A stretch of 64,000 nucleotides of DNA from Mucilaginibacter galii (GCF_014635825.1 NZ_BMDO01000004.1:62001-126000), one strand, 5' to 3'. Positions 36,329 to 45,652 are shown, counted from the stretch's first letter. Translations and numbers: made by a program. Notes: generated by a model from the letters alone, not told the origin.

Positions 36329-38203
36329 ATGTTACCAGACACCGAAGAGCCCGAATTTTCTGCCGGTAGTTTCTATCAAACCGATAATCAGCTTAAGCGG
36401 TTGTTTATGCAAACGCAAAGTTTAATGGCTATTTTAAAATGGCGTGAAGGGGTGTGCGAGCTTATAAACCCCATGTTTAAAAGCTTGTGGGCAAATCGTG
36501 AGGTGCTTAATATACCTATGCGCCAAGCCTGGCCCGAGTTGGGGCATTGCTTTTATAAAAAGGTGGAGCAGGTTTTTGATACCGGTAAAACCAGGCACAG
36601 CTATGAGTATGCCGTAGATGTTAAAAAAGGAAGTGAGCCTGAGTATAGCGAAGCATTCTTTGATTTTGTATACTCCCCTTATACCAGCCATCAGGGAGAT
36701 ATTGAAGGGGTGATGGTAATGGGTTTTGATGTTACTGCCAAGGTACAGGCCCGGCGCGAACTGGCCGAGCAGCAATTGCTTTTTAAAGATATTACCGATG
36801 CTGCCGGCACCGCCCTCTGGACGGTTGATACCCGTGGTAACATAACCTTTGTTAACCATACCTGGATAGACTGGACGGGCAGCCCGTACGAGGCTCATTT
36901 AGGCCGCGGCTGGATAGAATATGTACAACCCGAAGACCGCGACCGTGTAATAGGCGGCTATATACGCGAAGTAAACCACAGGGCACCTTACGAGGTAGAC
37001 TTTAGGGTGCTGCGCAGCGATGGTAAAACACAGTGGGTGGCCGCAACCGGCAAGCCGCGCTATTTACCTAACGGCGAGTTTGCAGGCTATGTAGGCTCGT
37101 GTATGGATATTACCGAACGGAAAAAATCAGAGCAGATGCTGAAGGCCAGCGAAGAGCGCTTTCGCAGCATTGCCGATTCGGCACCGGTGCTTATTTGGAT
37201 GGCCGGGGTAAATAAACATACTACTTTCTTAAATAAAAGCTGGACCCACTACGGCAGCGAGATGCAGCTATTATCAGATAGCAGCTACCTGCAAAGCGAT
37301 CTGCTGCACGAACATGACCGTGACAGGGTATTGGATACTTATACGCAAGCTTTTGATGCGCGGCACGAGTTTTATATGGAGTATCGTATGAAAAGCCGTT
37401 ATGATGACCGCTACCGGTGGATAGGAATGAAGGGCGTTCCGTGTATTGGTGCCGATGGTACGTTTGAGGGCTACATTGGTTCGGGTATGGATATTAGCGC
37501 GATGAAGGAACACGAGCAAATTAAGAATGATTTTATTGGCATGGCCAGTCATGAGCTTAAAACACCTATTACCTCCATTAAAGCCTACATACAGTTATTA
37601 TTAACTATTTACCGTAACAAAACTGATGATGATTTCCTGATGAAATCTTTAAACACGGTGAATAAGCAGATCAATAAGCTTACCCGGCTAATAACCGACT
37701 TGCTCGATGTTTCAAAAATGGAAACAGGCCGTTTAAGCCTCAATTGCGAATTATTTGTGCTGAATGACCTGCTCAAAGAAATTGTAGAAGAAGTACAGCA
37801 TACCGCCACTCAGCACGATATTGTAATGAGTACCCCACAGCAGGTAACCATATATGCCGATCGCGACCGGATTGGCCAGGTAATTACCAACTTTTTAACT
37901 AATGCCATTAAATATTCTCCTGAGAGCGACAGGGTTGACGTTATCCTATCAATCAATAATAACGAGGCGGTTATAGCCGTGCAAGATTATGGTATAGGCA
38001 TAAGCCCCGACGAGCAAAGTAAGATATTCAACCGTTTTTACCGTGTTGAAGGGCGTAACGAACAAACGTTTTCGGGTTTTGGTATAGGCTTGTATGTGGC
38101 TGCCGAAATTGTAAAACGGCACGATGGTAACGTTTGGGTAGAAAGCCAGAAAGACAAAGGGTCGGTATTCTATTTTACCATACCACAGAATTTCGAGGAC
38201 TGA
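36329..38203 (+). CDS. PAS-domain sensor histidine kinase
   Basis: A 624-residue soluble histidine kinase with no transmembrane segment. Three PAS domains in tandem: about 25-145 (LMAILKWREG..., ending GVMVMGFDVTAK), 148-268 (TLWTVDTRGNITFVNHTWIDWTG, GYVGSCMDITERK) and 275-395 (IWMAGVNKHTTFLNKSWTHY, GYIGSGMDISAMK). The latter two resemble PAS_3-type folds with PAC motifs. HisKA phosphohistidine in GMASHELKTPITS (about 408); HATPase with GIGISPDEQSKIFNRFYR and GFGIGLYVA. No receiver is attached and no cognate regulator is adjacent; divergent from the bacteriophytochrome gene across a 265-bp AT-rich spacer. Confidence 0.92.
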   Translation: MLPDTEEPEFSAGSFYQTDNQLKRLFMQTQSLMAILKWREGVCELINPMFKSLWANREVLNIPMRQAWPELGHCFYKKVEQVFDTGKTRHSYEYAVDVKKGSEPEYSEAFFDFVYSPYTSHQGDIEGVMVMGFDVTAKVQARRELAEQQLLFKDITDAAGTALWTVDTRGNITFVNHTWIDWTGSPYEAHLGRGWIEYVQPEDRDRVIGGYIREVNHRAPYEVDFRVLRSDGKTQWVAATGKPRYLPNGEFAGYVGSCMDITERKKSEQMLKASEERFRSIADSAPVLIWMAGVNKHTTFLNKSWTHYGSEMQLLSDSSYLQSDLLHEHDRDRVLDTYTQAFDARHEFYMEYRMKSRYDDRYRWIGMKGVPCIGADGTFEGYIGSGMDISAMKEHEQIKNDFIGMASHELKTPITSIKAYIQLLLTIYRNKTDDDFLMKSLNTVNKQINKLTRLITDLLDVSKMETGRLSLNCELFVLNDLLKEIVEEVQHTATQHDIVMSTPQQVTIYADRDRIGQVITNFLTNAIKYSPESDRVDVILSINNNEAVIAVQDYGIGISPDEQSKIFNRFYRVEGRNEQTFSGFGIGLYVAAEIVKRHDGNVWVESQKDKGSVFYFTIPQNFED

Positions 38204-38346
38204 TCTTTTTTAGGCCAACAATGCTTTAGCGCCATGTTTGTACTTTACTGATTAAAAGCCATTCAAATTAATTATTTTAATAAAATGTGTAAACAGTAAG
38301 GGCCAATTCGTGTTAAGCATTATATCATCTACTAAAAAGATAAAAT

Positions 38347-38721
38347 ATGAAAGATCAAACTAAAATTATTGCAGCGCTTTTAGTAGGTGCTGCAGCAGGT
38401 GCGGCAATAGGTTTATTATTAGCCCCCGAAAGTGGCTCTGAGCTTAGAGAAGACATTGCCGATTACGTGAACGATTTAGTTGAGAAAACTAAAGACAAAG
38501 CCAAAGTTACTGCCGACGATGTGAAAGAGTATAGCACCACTTTGGTAGACAAAGCTAAAACCAAATTTAATGGTGTATTAGGTACTTTGTCTGACTATAA
38601 AGACGAAGCAGAAGGTAAAATTGACCAGGCTAAAGCTTACGCAGGTGATGCTTACGAAGAAGGTAAATCAAAATTCAAAGGCGAAGCCGATGATTTGAAT
38701 AGCACCGTTCAAAACGCATAA
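38347..38721 (+). CDS. YtxH domain-containing protein
   Basis: A small stress-type protein of 124 residues. The hydrophobic N-terminal helix with small residues (IIAALLVGAAAGAAIGLLLAPESG) is the YtxH signature, and the rest is a lysine/aspartate-rich amphipathic helix (KTKDKAKVTADDVKEY, KFKGEADDLNS) resembling LEA-like repeats. Probably inner-membrane anchored. The family is associated with general stress in Bacillus and Bacteroidota; the biochemical role is unknown. Followed by a terminator shared with the convergent DUF892 gene. Confidence 0.9.
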   Translation: MKDQTKIIAALLVGAAAGAAIGLLLAPESGSELREDIADYVNDLVEKTKDKAKVTADDVKEYSTTLVDKAKTKFNGVLGTLSDYKDEAEGKIDQAKAYAGDAYEEGKSKFKGEADDLNSTVQNA

Positions 38722-38736
38722 GCGAAAAGCATAATA

Positions 38737-38775
38737 TAAAAAAAGCCTTTAGTGAGTTGCTAAAGGCTTTTTTTA
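38737..38775. terminator. Bidirectional intrinsic terminator
   Basis: Hairpin with arms AAAAAAAGCCTTTAG and CTAAAGGCTTTTTTT around a loop of about 8 nt, between the convergent YtxH and DUF892 genes. A-run and T-run on each side provide U-tracts in both directions. Confidence 0.88.
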
Positions 38776-38778
38776 TGA

Positions 38779-39297
38779 CTAGTTGTTATGCCGTAATTGC
38801 ACATATTCATCAGCAATCATTACAAAAAGTTTATCGTTATCGCTCGATTCGTCAAAGCTTTCGAGCAGTAATTGCTCAACTTCGGTTTTACCCATATTTG
38901 CCGCCAGTATTTTGAGCATGCGGTAAGAGGTCATGTTAATATGCTCTAAAAGTTGCAGGTAAAGAATAATATCTATATCGTTTAATAACGTGCTTTGCAA
39001 GCCATATTCCTGCGGTTCAAAAGCATCTTTAAACACGGTTATAATGGGCACACAGTTTTCTTTGGCAGGTTGTGCGTCAATCAGGTCGTATATTTTTTCA
39101 ATACGCTTAACCTGCTTATTCACATCTTCCCAAGTTTCGTCCAAACCCTGCTTTAACTTTTTGAACGACGAAAGTTTGTTTAAATCGGGGAGGTGTTTTT
39201 GAAGATATCTTTTACCAAAGTAAATCCGGTTAAGGTGGTGTACAAAGTGTTCTTTGATCACTTCTGAATTTGCGGGGTTAATTAAGTTTGCATCCAT
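38779..39297 (-). CDS. DUF892 (YciE/YciF-like) ferritin-like protein
   Basis: A 172-residue four-helix protein of the DUF892 family. Opening helix EVIKEHFVHHLNRIYFGKRYLQKHLPDL carries Glu and His residues as in di-iron ferritin-like folds; later helices include LQLLEHINMTSYRMLKILA and SDNDKLFVMIADEYVQ. Family members are induced by osmotic and other stress. The family resemblance is clear, but the metal ligands of YciF are only partly recognisable, so oxidase activity is uncertain. Convergent with YtxH, a stress-protein neighbour. Confidence 0.85.
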   Translation of the reverse strand: MDANLINPANSEVIKEHFVHHLNRIYFGKRYLQKHLPDLNKLSSFKKLKQGLDETWEDVNKQVKRIEKIYDLIDAQPAKENCVPIITVFKDAFEPQEYGLQSTLLNDIDIILYLQLLEHINMTSYRMLKILAANMGKTEVEQLLLESFDESSDNDKLFVMIADEYVQLRHNN

Positions 39298-39616
39298 GCG
39301 TCTGTGAGGTGAGTGTTAAGCTTTTTTTCTTATTAATGCTGTAACAATAAAGAAGTGATTTTGTATTTAAAAAACCGTAAATTAACTGTGTTGCAATATA
39401 ATTATGTAAGAGGATAATTTAGCCGACTTATATTTCCAAGCTGCCAAAAAAGAAAAGTTTTTGAAAATAGAGGCTGATTTTTTTTAATATGTATGCGATT
39501 ACAGTAAGGCTTTGAGTATAAAAAATGAGATTTTAGCAACGGTAAAGCAAAGGAAAAATAAGCATTGTTAGTCTCCGCTCTTTACACCGAACTCGCTCTT
39601 CAAAACCCAATCTCTT
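39298..39616. other. Intergenic region, no feature found
   Basis: About 320 bp between the rpoN stop and the DUF892 start, AT-rich with several T-runs. It presumably holds the DUF892 promoter and the rpoN 3' untranslated region. No gene, clear terminator hairpin or repeat was seen. Confidence 0.6.
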
Positions 39617-41092
39617 CTAAAGCTCTTTACGCAAACGTGCCACCGGAATGTTCATTTGCTCGCGGTATTTGGCTACTGTACGGCGGGCAATGTTGTAACC
39701 CTGTTCCTTTAAGATCTCGGTCAGCTTTTCATCTGCCAGCGGATGGCGCTTGTCTTCGCCGCCAATGTGTTCTTCCAGAATCTTTTTAACCTCTTTGTTC
39801 GATACTTCTTCGCCGCTTTCGGTTTGAATTGCTTCGGAGAAAAATGATTTTAGCAGGAATGTACCAAATTCAGTTTGCACATATTTAGAGTTAGCCACAC
39901 GCGATACCGTTGATATATCCATGCCAATACGGTCGGCTATATCTTTCAATATCATGGGGCGCAGGTTCTTTTCATCACCTGTAAGGAAGAACTCGTATTG
40001 ATACTGCATAATGGCATTCATGGTTTTCAGCAGCGTTTGCTGGCGCTGCTTAATGGCATCAATAAACCATTTCGCCGAATCGAGTTTTTGCTTTACAAAT
40101 TGCACCGCCTCTTTCATCTTTTTATCACGCTGAGAAGCCTTGTCGTAATGCTCAAACATTTCCTGGTAAGAGCGGCTTACACGGAGTTCAGGCGCGTTTT
40201 TAGAGTTCAGCGTTAATATAAGTACTCCATCGTTATTACTGATGTGAAAATCGGGGATTACCTGGTGTTGTTTTGTATTTACTTCGTTAGAGTCGCCAGG
40301 TTTAGGGTTCAGCTTTAATATCTCGTTAATTACCCCACGCAACTCTATAGAGTTCATGTTTAACGATTTTTCCAGCTTATCATAGTGTTTGCGGGTAAAC
40401 TCGTCGAGGTAATGTTCAACTACCAATATAGCTTTAGTAGTAATGGGGTCGCCGGTGTCTTTTCGCCGTAACTGTATAAGCAGGCATTCCTGTAAAGTTC
40501 GTGCACCCACTCCCGGGGGGTCAAAACTTTGAATTACCTTCAGCATTTCTTCCACCTCTTCATCCTCGGCCATTACGTTCTGCGAAAAGGCCAGATCGTC
40601 GGTTAACGACATAATAGGCCTGCGGAGGTAACCATCGTCATCTAAACTACCAATAATTTGCTGGCCAATACGAAAGTCTTTATCCGCTAAAGGCAACAGA
40701 TCAAGTTGCGCCTGTAAGTTTTCAAAAAAAGAACTCTGAATAGCTATCGGCATTTCTTTACGCTCTTCCTCATCGTCGCCGTTTTGGTCGTAGCGTGAGC
40801 CGTATTCGTTTACATTGTCTTCCTGCAGGTAATCGTCTATATTAAACTCGTCAAAATCATTGCTTTCCTCATTGCCAGATGAATAATCTTCATCCGGGTC
40901 GCGATCCGGATATTGTTCCTCCGGCTCGGTCATGTTAGTGAGGCTCAGGTCTTCAAGTGCAGGATTTTCTTCCAGCTCCTCCTTAATACGCGTGTCAAGC
41001 GATACTGTAGGCACCTGTAGCAGCTTTATAAACTGTATTTGCTGAGGTGATAGCTTTTGTAAAAGTTTTTGTTGAAGGTTCTGTTTTAACAT
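39617..41092 (-). CDS. rpoN: RNA polymerase sigma-54 factor
   Basis: Sigma-54 of 491 residues. Region I (MLKQNLQQKLLQKLSPQQIQ, then LEENPALED) is glutamine/leucine-rich. Region II (about 47-113) is an exceptionally acidic spacer. The core-binding domain contains DDDGYLRRP and the GVGARTLQECLLIQL block. The DNA-binding part has the HTH (LKDIADRIGMDISTVSRVANSKY) and the RpoN box ARRTVAKYRE. The gene is complete and monocistronic. No enhancer-binding activator of the NtrC type lies in the window, so its regulon is not local. A ribosome hibernation factor gene, frequent beside rpoN in proteobacteria, is not present here. Confidence 0.97.
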   Translation of the reverse strand: MLKQNLQQKLLQKLSPQQIQFIKLLQVPTVSLDTRIKEELEENPALEDLSLTNMTEPEEQYPDRDPDEDYSSGNEESNDFDEFNIDDYLQEDNVNEYGSRYDQNGDDEEERKEMPIAIQSSFFENLQAQLDLLPLADKDFRIGQQIIGSLDDDGYLRRPIMSLTDDLAFSQNVMAEDEEVEEMLKVIQSFDPPGVGARTLQECLLIQLRRKDTGDPITTKAILVVEHYLDEFTRKHYDKLEKSLNMNSIELRGVINEILKLNPKPGDSNEVNTKQHQVIPDFHISNNDGVLILTLNSKNAPELRVSRSYQEMFEHYDKASQRDKKMKEAVQFVKQKLDSAKWFIDAIKQRQQTLLKTMNAIMQYQYEFFLTGDEKNLRPMILKDIADRIGMDISTVSRVANSKYVQTEFGTFLLKSFFSEAIQTESGEEVSNKEVKKILEEHIGGEDKRHPLADEKLTEILKEQGYNIARRTVAKYREQMNIPVARLRKEL

Positions 41093-41261
41093 AAGAGTAG
41101 ACTACGCCAAAAATACATGAATAGGCGGTATTAACAAAAAGTAAATTTGAGTTAGATTATTGGTTAATGTTAAAGCCGTTCTTTTGTTTGGCTAAACAAA
41201 AATTTTTAATGTGACCGTGGAAATAGTAATTTAGCCTTATACAAACTAAATACTTGCTGCC

Positions 41262-41651
41262 ATGTCGTTTATTAAAGAGTTTAAAGAATTTGCCGTTAAA
41301 GGCAATGTATTAGATTTAGCCGTTGCTGTTGTAATAGGCGGTGCTTTTGGTAAAATTGTAAGTTCGTTGGTAGAGGATATTATAACCCCGGCCATATTGA
41401 CTCCTGCATTAAAGGCAGCAAATTTATCAAATCTTAGTCAACTGGTAATACCGGGCACAGCTATTAAGTATGGTAATTTCCTGTCGCAAATTATCTCTTT
41501 TATTATCGTAGCTTTTGCTTTATTTTTATTTATTAAAGCCATAAATCGCTTTAACAAAAAAGAAGCTGTAGCACCAACAGTAGTTCCTGCCCCAACCAAA
41601 GAAGAAGTATTGCTGACCGAGATTCGCGATATATTAGCAGCTAAAGCCTAA
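41262..41651 (+). CDS. mscL: Large-conductance mechanosensitive channel
   Basis: Osmotic safety valve of 129 residues forming a homopentamer in the inner membrane. The N-terminal helix MSFIKEFKEFAVKGNVLDLAVAVVIGGAFGKIVSSLVEDIITP matches MscL, with the gate-lining VVIGGAFGKIV. A periplasmic loop (about 45-70), TM2 (SFIIVAFALFLFIKAINR) and a C-terminal helix (EVLLTEIRDIL) follow. Length is typical. The final codons overlap the convergent ChaN-like gene by 4 bp. Confidence 0.97.
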   Translation: MSFIKEFKEFAVKGNVLDLAVAVVIGGAFGKIVSSLVEDIITPAILTPALKAANLSNLSQLVIPGTAIKYGNFLSQIISFIIVAFALFLFIKAINRFNKKEAVAPTVVPAPTKEEVLLTEIRDILAAKA

Positions 41652-42514
41652 AAGCTTTTACGCAGCCTTCCGTCGGTAATGATGATATAACTGTTGCTTT
41701 TGTTATACTTGCTCCAATCGGGCTGGTCAAATTGCTCGCTGGCAAAAGCCGCAACGTTGATTATACGCGCAGCAGGTGCATACTTTTTAAGTTGTGCTGC
41801 TGCGCCTAACTTATCTTCGCTGTGAAAACCGCCGTTAACCTGCATTACTTTACTGCTGCTGTGGTTTTTAAGGTATTTAGCTATTGACCAGGCCATGGTA
41901 GCATCCCACAGATTTTGCGATTGATAAATTTGCATACCACCCATACCGGCATGGCCGCCCATAATTTCTACAAACTTGTTGTAATAAGCGCCTGTAGCTG
42001 TATCAACAGGCAGGGGAGGTAGGTATGCTTTAGCGGCTGCATCCAGTTGTTCCAGGCTTTTTAGCCCAAGGCGGGTAACGCGATTGGTATAACGGCTTGG
42101 CGCATTGGCTGCAATAACAGGCAGTTTATTGGCTTTGGCCAGTTCTACCAATGGCCTGTAGTCTTTATAATTTGGCCAGGCACGTGCATCACTAATAAGG
42201 TTTTTCTCACGTATCAGCCCGTTAAGATATTCGTTTAAGATAGGCTGCGTGTCTGTCTCAAACATTTCTAAAGACAATGCAGCTTTAGCCGGATGCTTTT
42301 CTGCGAGCTTAGTAAGCAAAGCCAACTCAATGGTGTGGCCAATTGAATCGTTGTGCTCTTCACCATAGAATAACACGTCGGCTTTGGCCATGTCATTAAT
42401 GATGTCATCAAGCGTGGCTGGCTTTTGTGTAGCGGTGTTATATATTTTATAATTAACTTGAGCTATGCCTAAAAGAGGCAGGCAAAGCATTAAGATGAAT
42501 AGTGTTTTTTTCAT
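41648..42514 (-). CDS. ChaN family protein (heme/iron-regulated lipoprotein family)
   Basis: A 288-residue exported protein; signal peptide MKKTLFILMLCLPLLGIAQ ends without a lipobox cysteine. The ChaN fold shows as VLFYGEEHNDSIGH near residue 48, SLEMFETDTQP, and the loop GGHAGMGGMQIYQSQNLWDATMAWSIA. Histidine and tyrosine residues in the GEEHND and HAGM loops could contact heme, as in Campylobacter ChaN; heme binding is inference. Located between mscL and the ribosomal protein L34 unit; no iron-uptake genes nearby. Confidence 0.88.
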   Translation of the reverse strand: MKKTLFILMLCLPLLGIAQVNYKIYNTATQKPATLDDIINDMAKADVLFYGEEHNDSIGHTIELALLTKLAEKHPAKAALSLEMFETDTQPILNEYLNGLIREKNLISDARAWPNYKDYRPLVELAKANKLPVIAANAPSRYTNRVTRLGLKSLEQLDAAAKAYLPPLPVDTATGAYYNKFVEIMGGHAGMGGMQIYQSQNLWDATMAWSIAKYLKNHSSSKVMQVNGGFHSEDKLGAAAQLKKYAPAARIINVAAFASEQFDQPDWSKYNKSNSYIIITDGRLRKSF

Positions 42515-42579
42515 TCAGCAGGTATTTGAATGGTTAAATTACGGGCAAAAACTGATAAAACTAAATAGTAATAATTATA

Positions 42580-42610
42580 TTTGATTACTTAAAAATAAAC
42601 GCTAAATTTG
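42580..42610 (+). promoter_or_regulatory. Bacteroidetes-type promoter for rpmH-rnpA-yidD
   Basis: TTTG at 42580-42583 and TAAATTTG at 42603-42610 with exactly 19 nt between them, matching the TTTG/TAnnTTTG consensus. The predicted start site is near 42615, giving a leader of about 40 nt before the rpmH ATG. Confidence 0.82.
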
Positions 42611-42653
42611 CACTCCCGTTTTTAAGGAATAACGATTACACAACATAACAATC

Positions 42654-42812
42654 ATGAAAAGAACGTTTCAGCCGTCTCAACGTAAAAGAAGAAACAAACA
42701 CGGTTTCCGTGAGCGCATGTCAACTGCTAACGGCAGAAGAATTTTAGCTGCAAGAAGAGCTAAAGGCAGATCAAGATTATCAGTTTCTGACGAACGTCGT
42801 CACAAAGCATAA
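42654..42812 (+). CDS. rpmH: 50S ribosomal protein L34
   Basis: A 52-residue basic protein beginning [20 protein letters not shown], followed by [11 protein letters not shown] and [11 protein letters not shown]: a full match to L34. A short gene preceding rnpA, the order conserved across bacteria. A TTTG-N19-TAAATTTG promoter lies upstream. In this organism the last residues ([10 protein letters not shown]) extend a little beyond the Escherichia coli protein, as usual in Bacteroidota. Confidence 0.97.
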   Translation: MKRTFQPSQRKRRNKHGFRERMSTANGRRILAARRAKGRSRLSVSDERRHKA

Positions 42813-42886
42813 TATAGGTTGCTTGCCCTATGTTAATGGGGTTGGTGCCGTTATTTAATACTTTCGGTTTACCAGTATAAGCAATA

Positions 42887-43288
42887 ATGTACACTTTTAA
42901 AAAGGAAGAACGGCTATGTAATAAAAGGCTTTTAGAACAGCTTTTTAGTAGCGGTTCTTCCTTTTTGTGCTATCCTTTCCGGGTATCGTGGTTACAGGCA
43001 ACGCTACCCGAGCCCGTTGCTGTACAAGTAGTATTTGCAGTTGCTAAAAAGCGTTATCGCCGCGCGGTTGATCGTAACCTCATTAAGAGGCGTACACGCG
43101 AGGCTTACCGTATGCACAAGGAGGAACTGTTGTATGATGCGCTACAGGAGCAAAACAGGCAAATCATTTTATCGGTCAATTACATTGGTAAAGAGATCAA
43201 TGATTTTGCTTTGATGGATAAAAAGATGGTGAAGCTTTTGGTTCAATTAAGCGAACAAATTAATGCAAGCCATCTTAAAGTTGTTTAA
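42887..43288 (+). CDS. rnpA: Ribonuclease P protein component
   Basis: Protein subunit of RNase P, 133 residues, which assists the catalytic RNA in removing tRNA 5' leaders. Opens with [21 protein letters not shown] and contains the family signature [18 protein letters not shown]. Lies 74 nt after rpmH and is overlapped at its 3' end for 26 nt by yidD. The phylum-typical divergence in the N-terminal third is visible, but the RNR motif is intact. Confidence 0.96.
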   Translation: MYTFKKEERLCNKRLLEQLFSSGSSFLCYPFRVSWLQATLPEPVAVQVVFAVAKKRYRRAVDRNLIKRRTREAYRMHKEELLYDALQEQNRQIILSVNYIGKEINDFALMDKKMVKLLVQLSEQINASHLKVV

Positions 43289-43505
43289 ACGGGCTATAAG
43301 CGCATTGTTTATTGGTTTAATTAAATTGTATCAATTTACTTTATCGCCTATATTAGGAGCTTCGTGCAGGTTTACGCCAACTTGTTCGCACTATGGTTTA
43401 GAAGCCATTCGTAAACATGGGCCCTTTAAGGGTGGATGGCTTACGTTAAAAAGAATAGGCCGTTGCCATCCATGGGGTGGTCACGGTCCAGATCCGGTAC
43501 CTTAA
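43263..43505 (+). CDS. yidD: Membrane protein insertion efficiency factor YidD
   Basis: An 80-residue membrane-associated protein that aids YidC-dependent insertion. The N-terminal amphipathic/hydrophobic helix ([22 protein letters not shown]) precedes the invariant cysteine motif [26 protein letters not shown] and the [15 protein letters not shown] ending, all diagnostic. The ATG at 43263 overlaps rnpA by 26 nt in another frame, an arrangement common in bacteria, implying coupled translation. A yidC gene is not in the window. Confidence 0.96.
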   Translation: MQAILKLFKRAISALFIGLIKLYQFTLSPILGASCRFTPTCSHYGLEAIRKHGPFKGGWLTLKRIGRCHPWGGHGPDPVP

Positions 43506-43516
43506 TTGTTTCTTAC

Positions 43517-44209
43517 ATGAGTTTATTGCTGCAAATAGAAACTGCCACCACGGCCTGCTCAGTTGCTTTAGTACAACAAGGAGAGGTTTTGGCTGTAAAG
43601 GAGCTTAACGAGCGTAATATACACGCCGAAGTTATTACCGTTTTTATTGAAGAACTCTTTAAGCAAGCTCAAAAATCTTACGCAGAATTAGACGCTATTG
43701 CGGTTAGTAGCGGGCCCGGTTCTTATACCGGTTTGCGCATTGGGGTATCTACCGCCAAAGGATTATGCTACGGTTTGGACAAGCCGCTTATTGCCGTAGA
43801 AACGCTGCAAGCCATGGCCGATGGAATGGCTGCCGCTATAAATGATAAGGACCTTTTGCTTTGCCCTATGATTGATGCCCGCCGTATGGAGGTTTATACT
43901 GCTTTGTTTGATGCTGAGGGTAACCGTATCCGGCCAACATCTGCCGAAATTATTGGCGAAAACAGCTACGCCGAACTGCTTAGCACACGCAAGATCTTGT
44001 TTTTTGGCGATGGCGCTGCTAAATGCCGCGAGGTCTTGGGTAAACATGCAAACGCCAGCTTTGATATTGAATTTGCCAATTCGGCCGTTTATCTTACCCA
44101 AGGTGCTATAGCCGCCTTCAACAATCAAGCATTTGCAGATGTGGCTTACTATGAGCCATTTTACCTGAAAGATTTTATTGCCGGTAAAAAGGCTGCACCG
44201 CAGAGATAA
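43517..44209 (+). CDS. tsaB: tRNA threonylcarbamoyladenosine biosynthesis protein TsaB
   Basis: Partner of TsaD in the t6A37 modification of ANN-decoding tRNAs; 230 residues. Start at ATG 43517 (MSLLLQIETATTACSVALVQ), which matches the normal N-terminus; the frame stays open 27 codons further into yidD, in another frame, but that would give a non-homologous extension. Family motifs: ISSGPGSYTGLRIG-like VSSGPGSYTGLRIGVSTAKG and the ATPase fold of the ASKHA type. The C-terminal part (FYLKDFIAGKKAA) is typical of Bacteroidota. Eleven nt after yidD, so it belongs to the rpmH-rnpA-yidD unit. Confidence 0.95.
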   Translation: MSLLLQIETATTACSVALVQQGEVLAVKELNERNIHAEVITVFIEELFKQAQKSYAELDAIAVSSGPGSYTGLRIGVSTAKGLCYGLDKPLIAVETLQAMADGMAAAINDKDLLLCPMIDARRMEVYTALFDAEGNRIRPTSAEIIGENSYAELLSTRKILFFGDGAAKCREVLGKHANASFDIEFANSAVYLTQGAIAAFNNQAFADVAYYEPFYLKDFIAGKKAAPQR

Positions 44210-44215
44210 TAGTAT

Positions 44216-45652
44216 TTAATTAAAGGCTTTACGCCATGCCTTGCCTAAAGGCCCTTGTTCCCCACCATTAGAGTAATAGCTTTCCGTTTTCCAGCGCTCT
44301 ATTTTCTTTCCAAATTTGAAGGAGAAGCCAAGGTAAATGCTGCCGCCCGAGTGCGACATGGTTTTGGTAATGGCGTCTTCGTTCTCACCACTGGCACTAT
44401 ATAGGTTCATGCTGCGGTTAAGTTGTTCGCTGCCAATAAAAAACTCAAAATTGGGTGTTTTATACATGAGTTGCAGGCCCAGGTCAAACAACTTATCCTC
44501 GTTCATTATACCACTCACAGTAGTTCCAAAACTGCCGAATTGAACATTGTTAACTAAAGCTGCCGCTGTACCATAGCCGTATACCTGCCTGGATATAATG
44601 GCCGTAGGCAAATAAGTAATAGTACCGAACTGAAACTTTTTAGCCGCCGAAAACTCAGCCCTCCCTACAATAGGTTTGGTGAAGGGTTTGGTTTCGGGCA
44701 TTTTTTCTATCAGCCTTGTTAAGGCATCGCTTACATTTATTTCGCGCCTGGTAGTGTTAAGTCCTTGTATGCGGGTAGTATTATTGAATGTGTAGGTAGT
44801 GGCATTGCCTGCCCAGCGTATAAAGCCCAGGTCTTTAAGGTTGCCCTGCAAAATAATGCCGCCGGGGGCAATGTAGGTAGCACCTATGCTTCCGGCCAAA
44901 CCAATATTTTTAAAGGTTGGTAATAAACTGCGTTTGCTGAATTTACCTAATTGGTAAGTACTTTGAAATATGCCTTTTAACCGCCAGTCGGCAGTGCCAC
45001 CTGCCGCCGGATTGTTAGTGCCACGATCAATAATGTTCAACGCCGATTCGTCGATCTTTAAATTGTTGTAAGCTATACCCGATAGTAAGCTCAATTTGAT
45101 CCCCACTGAAAAATCTTTGGTCACCTTTTCGCGGTACGTGGCGCTAAACTGGTGAAAGCTCTCGTAGAAGGCTTTGTTGTTAAATATATCCTGATAATTA
45201 TTGTCAGTAAATTTTTGAATCCCGTTAAACAGGGCTACTGTTTCATCGGTTACATGACCGCGGCCATTGCCTTTAATTTGGTATGATATACCTATTTCCT
45301 GCCGTCCTCCAACGCTGGTATACAGCTTTAACATGCCTAAATACACATTTACGTTGGCTAAGGCATTATTGTATTGATTTTGCCCTACAGTAATGGCTTC
45401 GTTATTATACTTGCCTAAAAAGAGCCTCGATTTTAAGGTGTACTGGGTGTTTCCTTGCAAGTAAGTGTTAATGGTAAAATTAGGTATTAGAAAATTAAAT
45501 GCAATATTCCTGCTCGAATCAGGGATAAAAGCTGCTTGAGATGGATTTTCAAAAGAATCGAACAATGTGCCTGTATTGTATTGGGCAAAACGCTGCGCAT
45601 AAGCAGCAAAGCTAAACAAGCTTAGCAGGCAACAAATCAAGAGTTTAGTCAT
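44216..45652 (-). CDS. DUF5723 family outer-membrane protein
   Basis: A 478-residue exported protein (signal peptide ends AAYAQ). The chain is a beta-barrel-like series of strands with Asn/Gly/Tyr-rich turns, starting RFAQYNTGTLFDSFENPSQAAF, which is the DUF5723 signature, and ending FKFGKKIERWK, then a short tail. Comparable proteins from this phylum are annotated as outer-membrane proteins of unknown function, some related to the type IX secretion PorV-like barrels. It is convergent with tsaB, with a 6-bp gap, and followed upstream by another envelope gene on the same strand. Confidence 0.82.
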   Translation of the reverse strand: MTKLLICCLLSLFSFAAYAQRFAQYNTGTLFDSFENPSQAAFIPDSSRNIAFNFLIPNFTINTYLQGNTQYTLKSRLFLGKYNNEAITVGQNQYNNALANVNVYLGMLKLYTSVGGRQEIGISYQIKGNGRGHVTDETVALFNGIQKFTDNNYQDIFNNKAFYESFHQFSATYREKVTKDFSVGIKLSLLSGIAYNNLKIDESALNIIDRGTNNPAAGGTADWRLKGIFQSTYQLGKFSKRSLLPTFKNIGLAGSIGATYIAPGGIILQGNLKDLGFIRWAGNATTYTFNNTTRIQGLNTTRREINVSDALTRLIEKMPETKPFTKPIVGRAEFSAAKKFQFGTITYLPTAIISRQVYGYGTAAALVNNVQFGSFGTTVSGIMNEDKLFDLGLQLMYKTPNFEFFIGSEQLNRSMNLYSASGENEDAITKTMSHSGGSIYLGFSFKFGKKIERWKTESYYSNGGEQGPLGKAWRKAFN

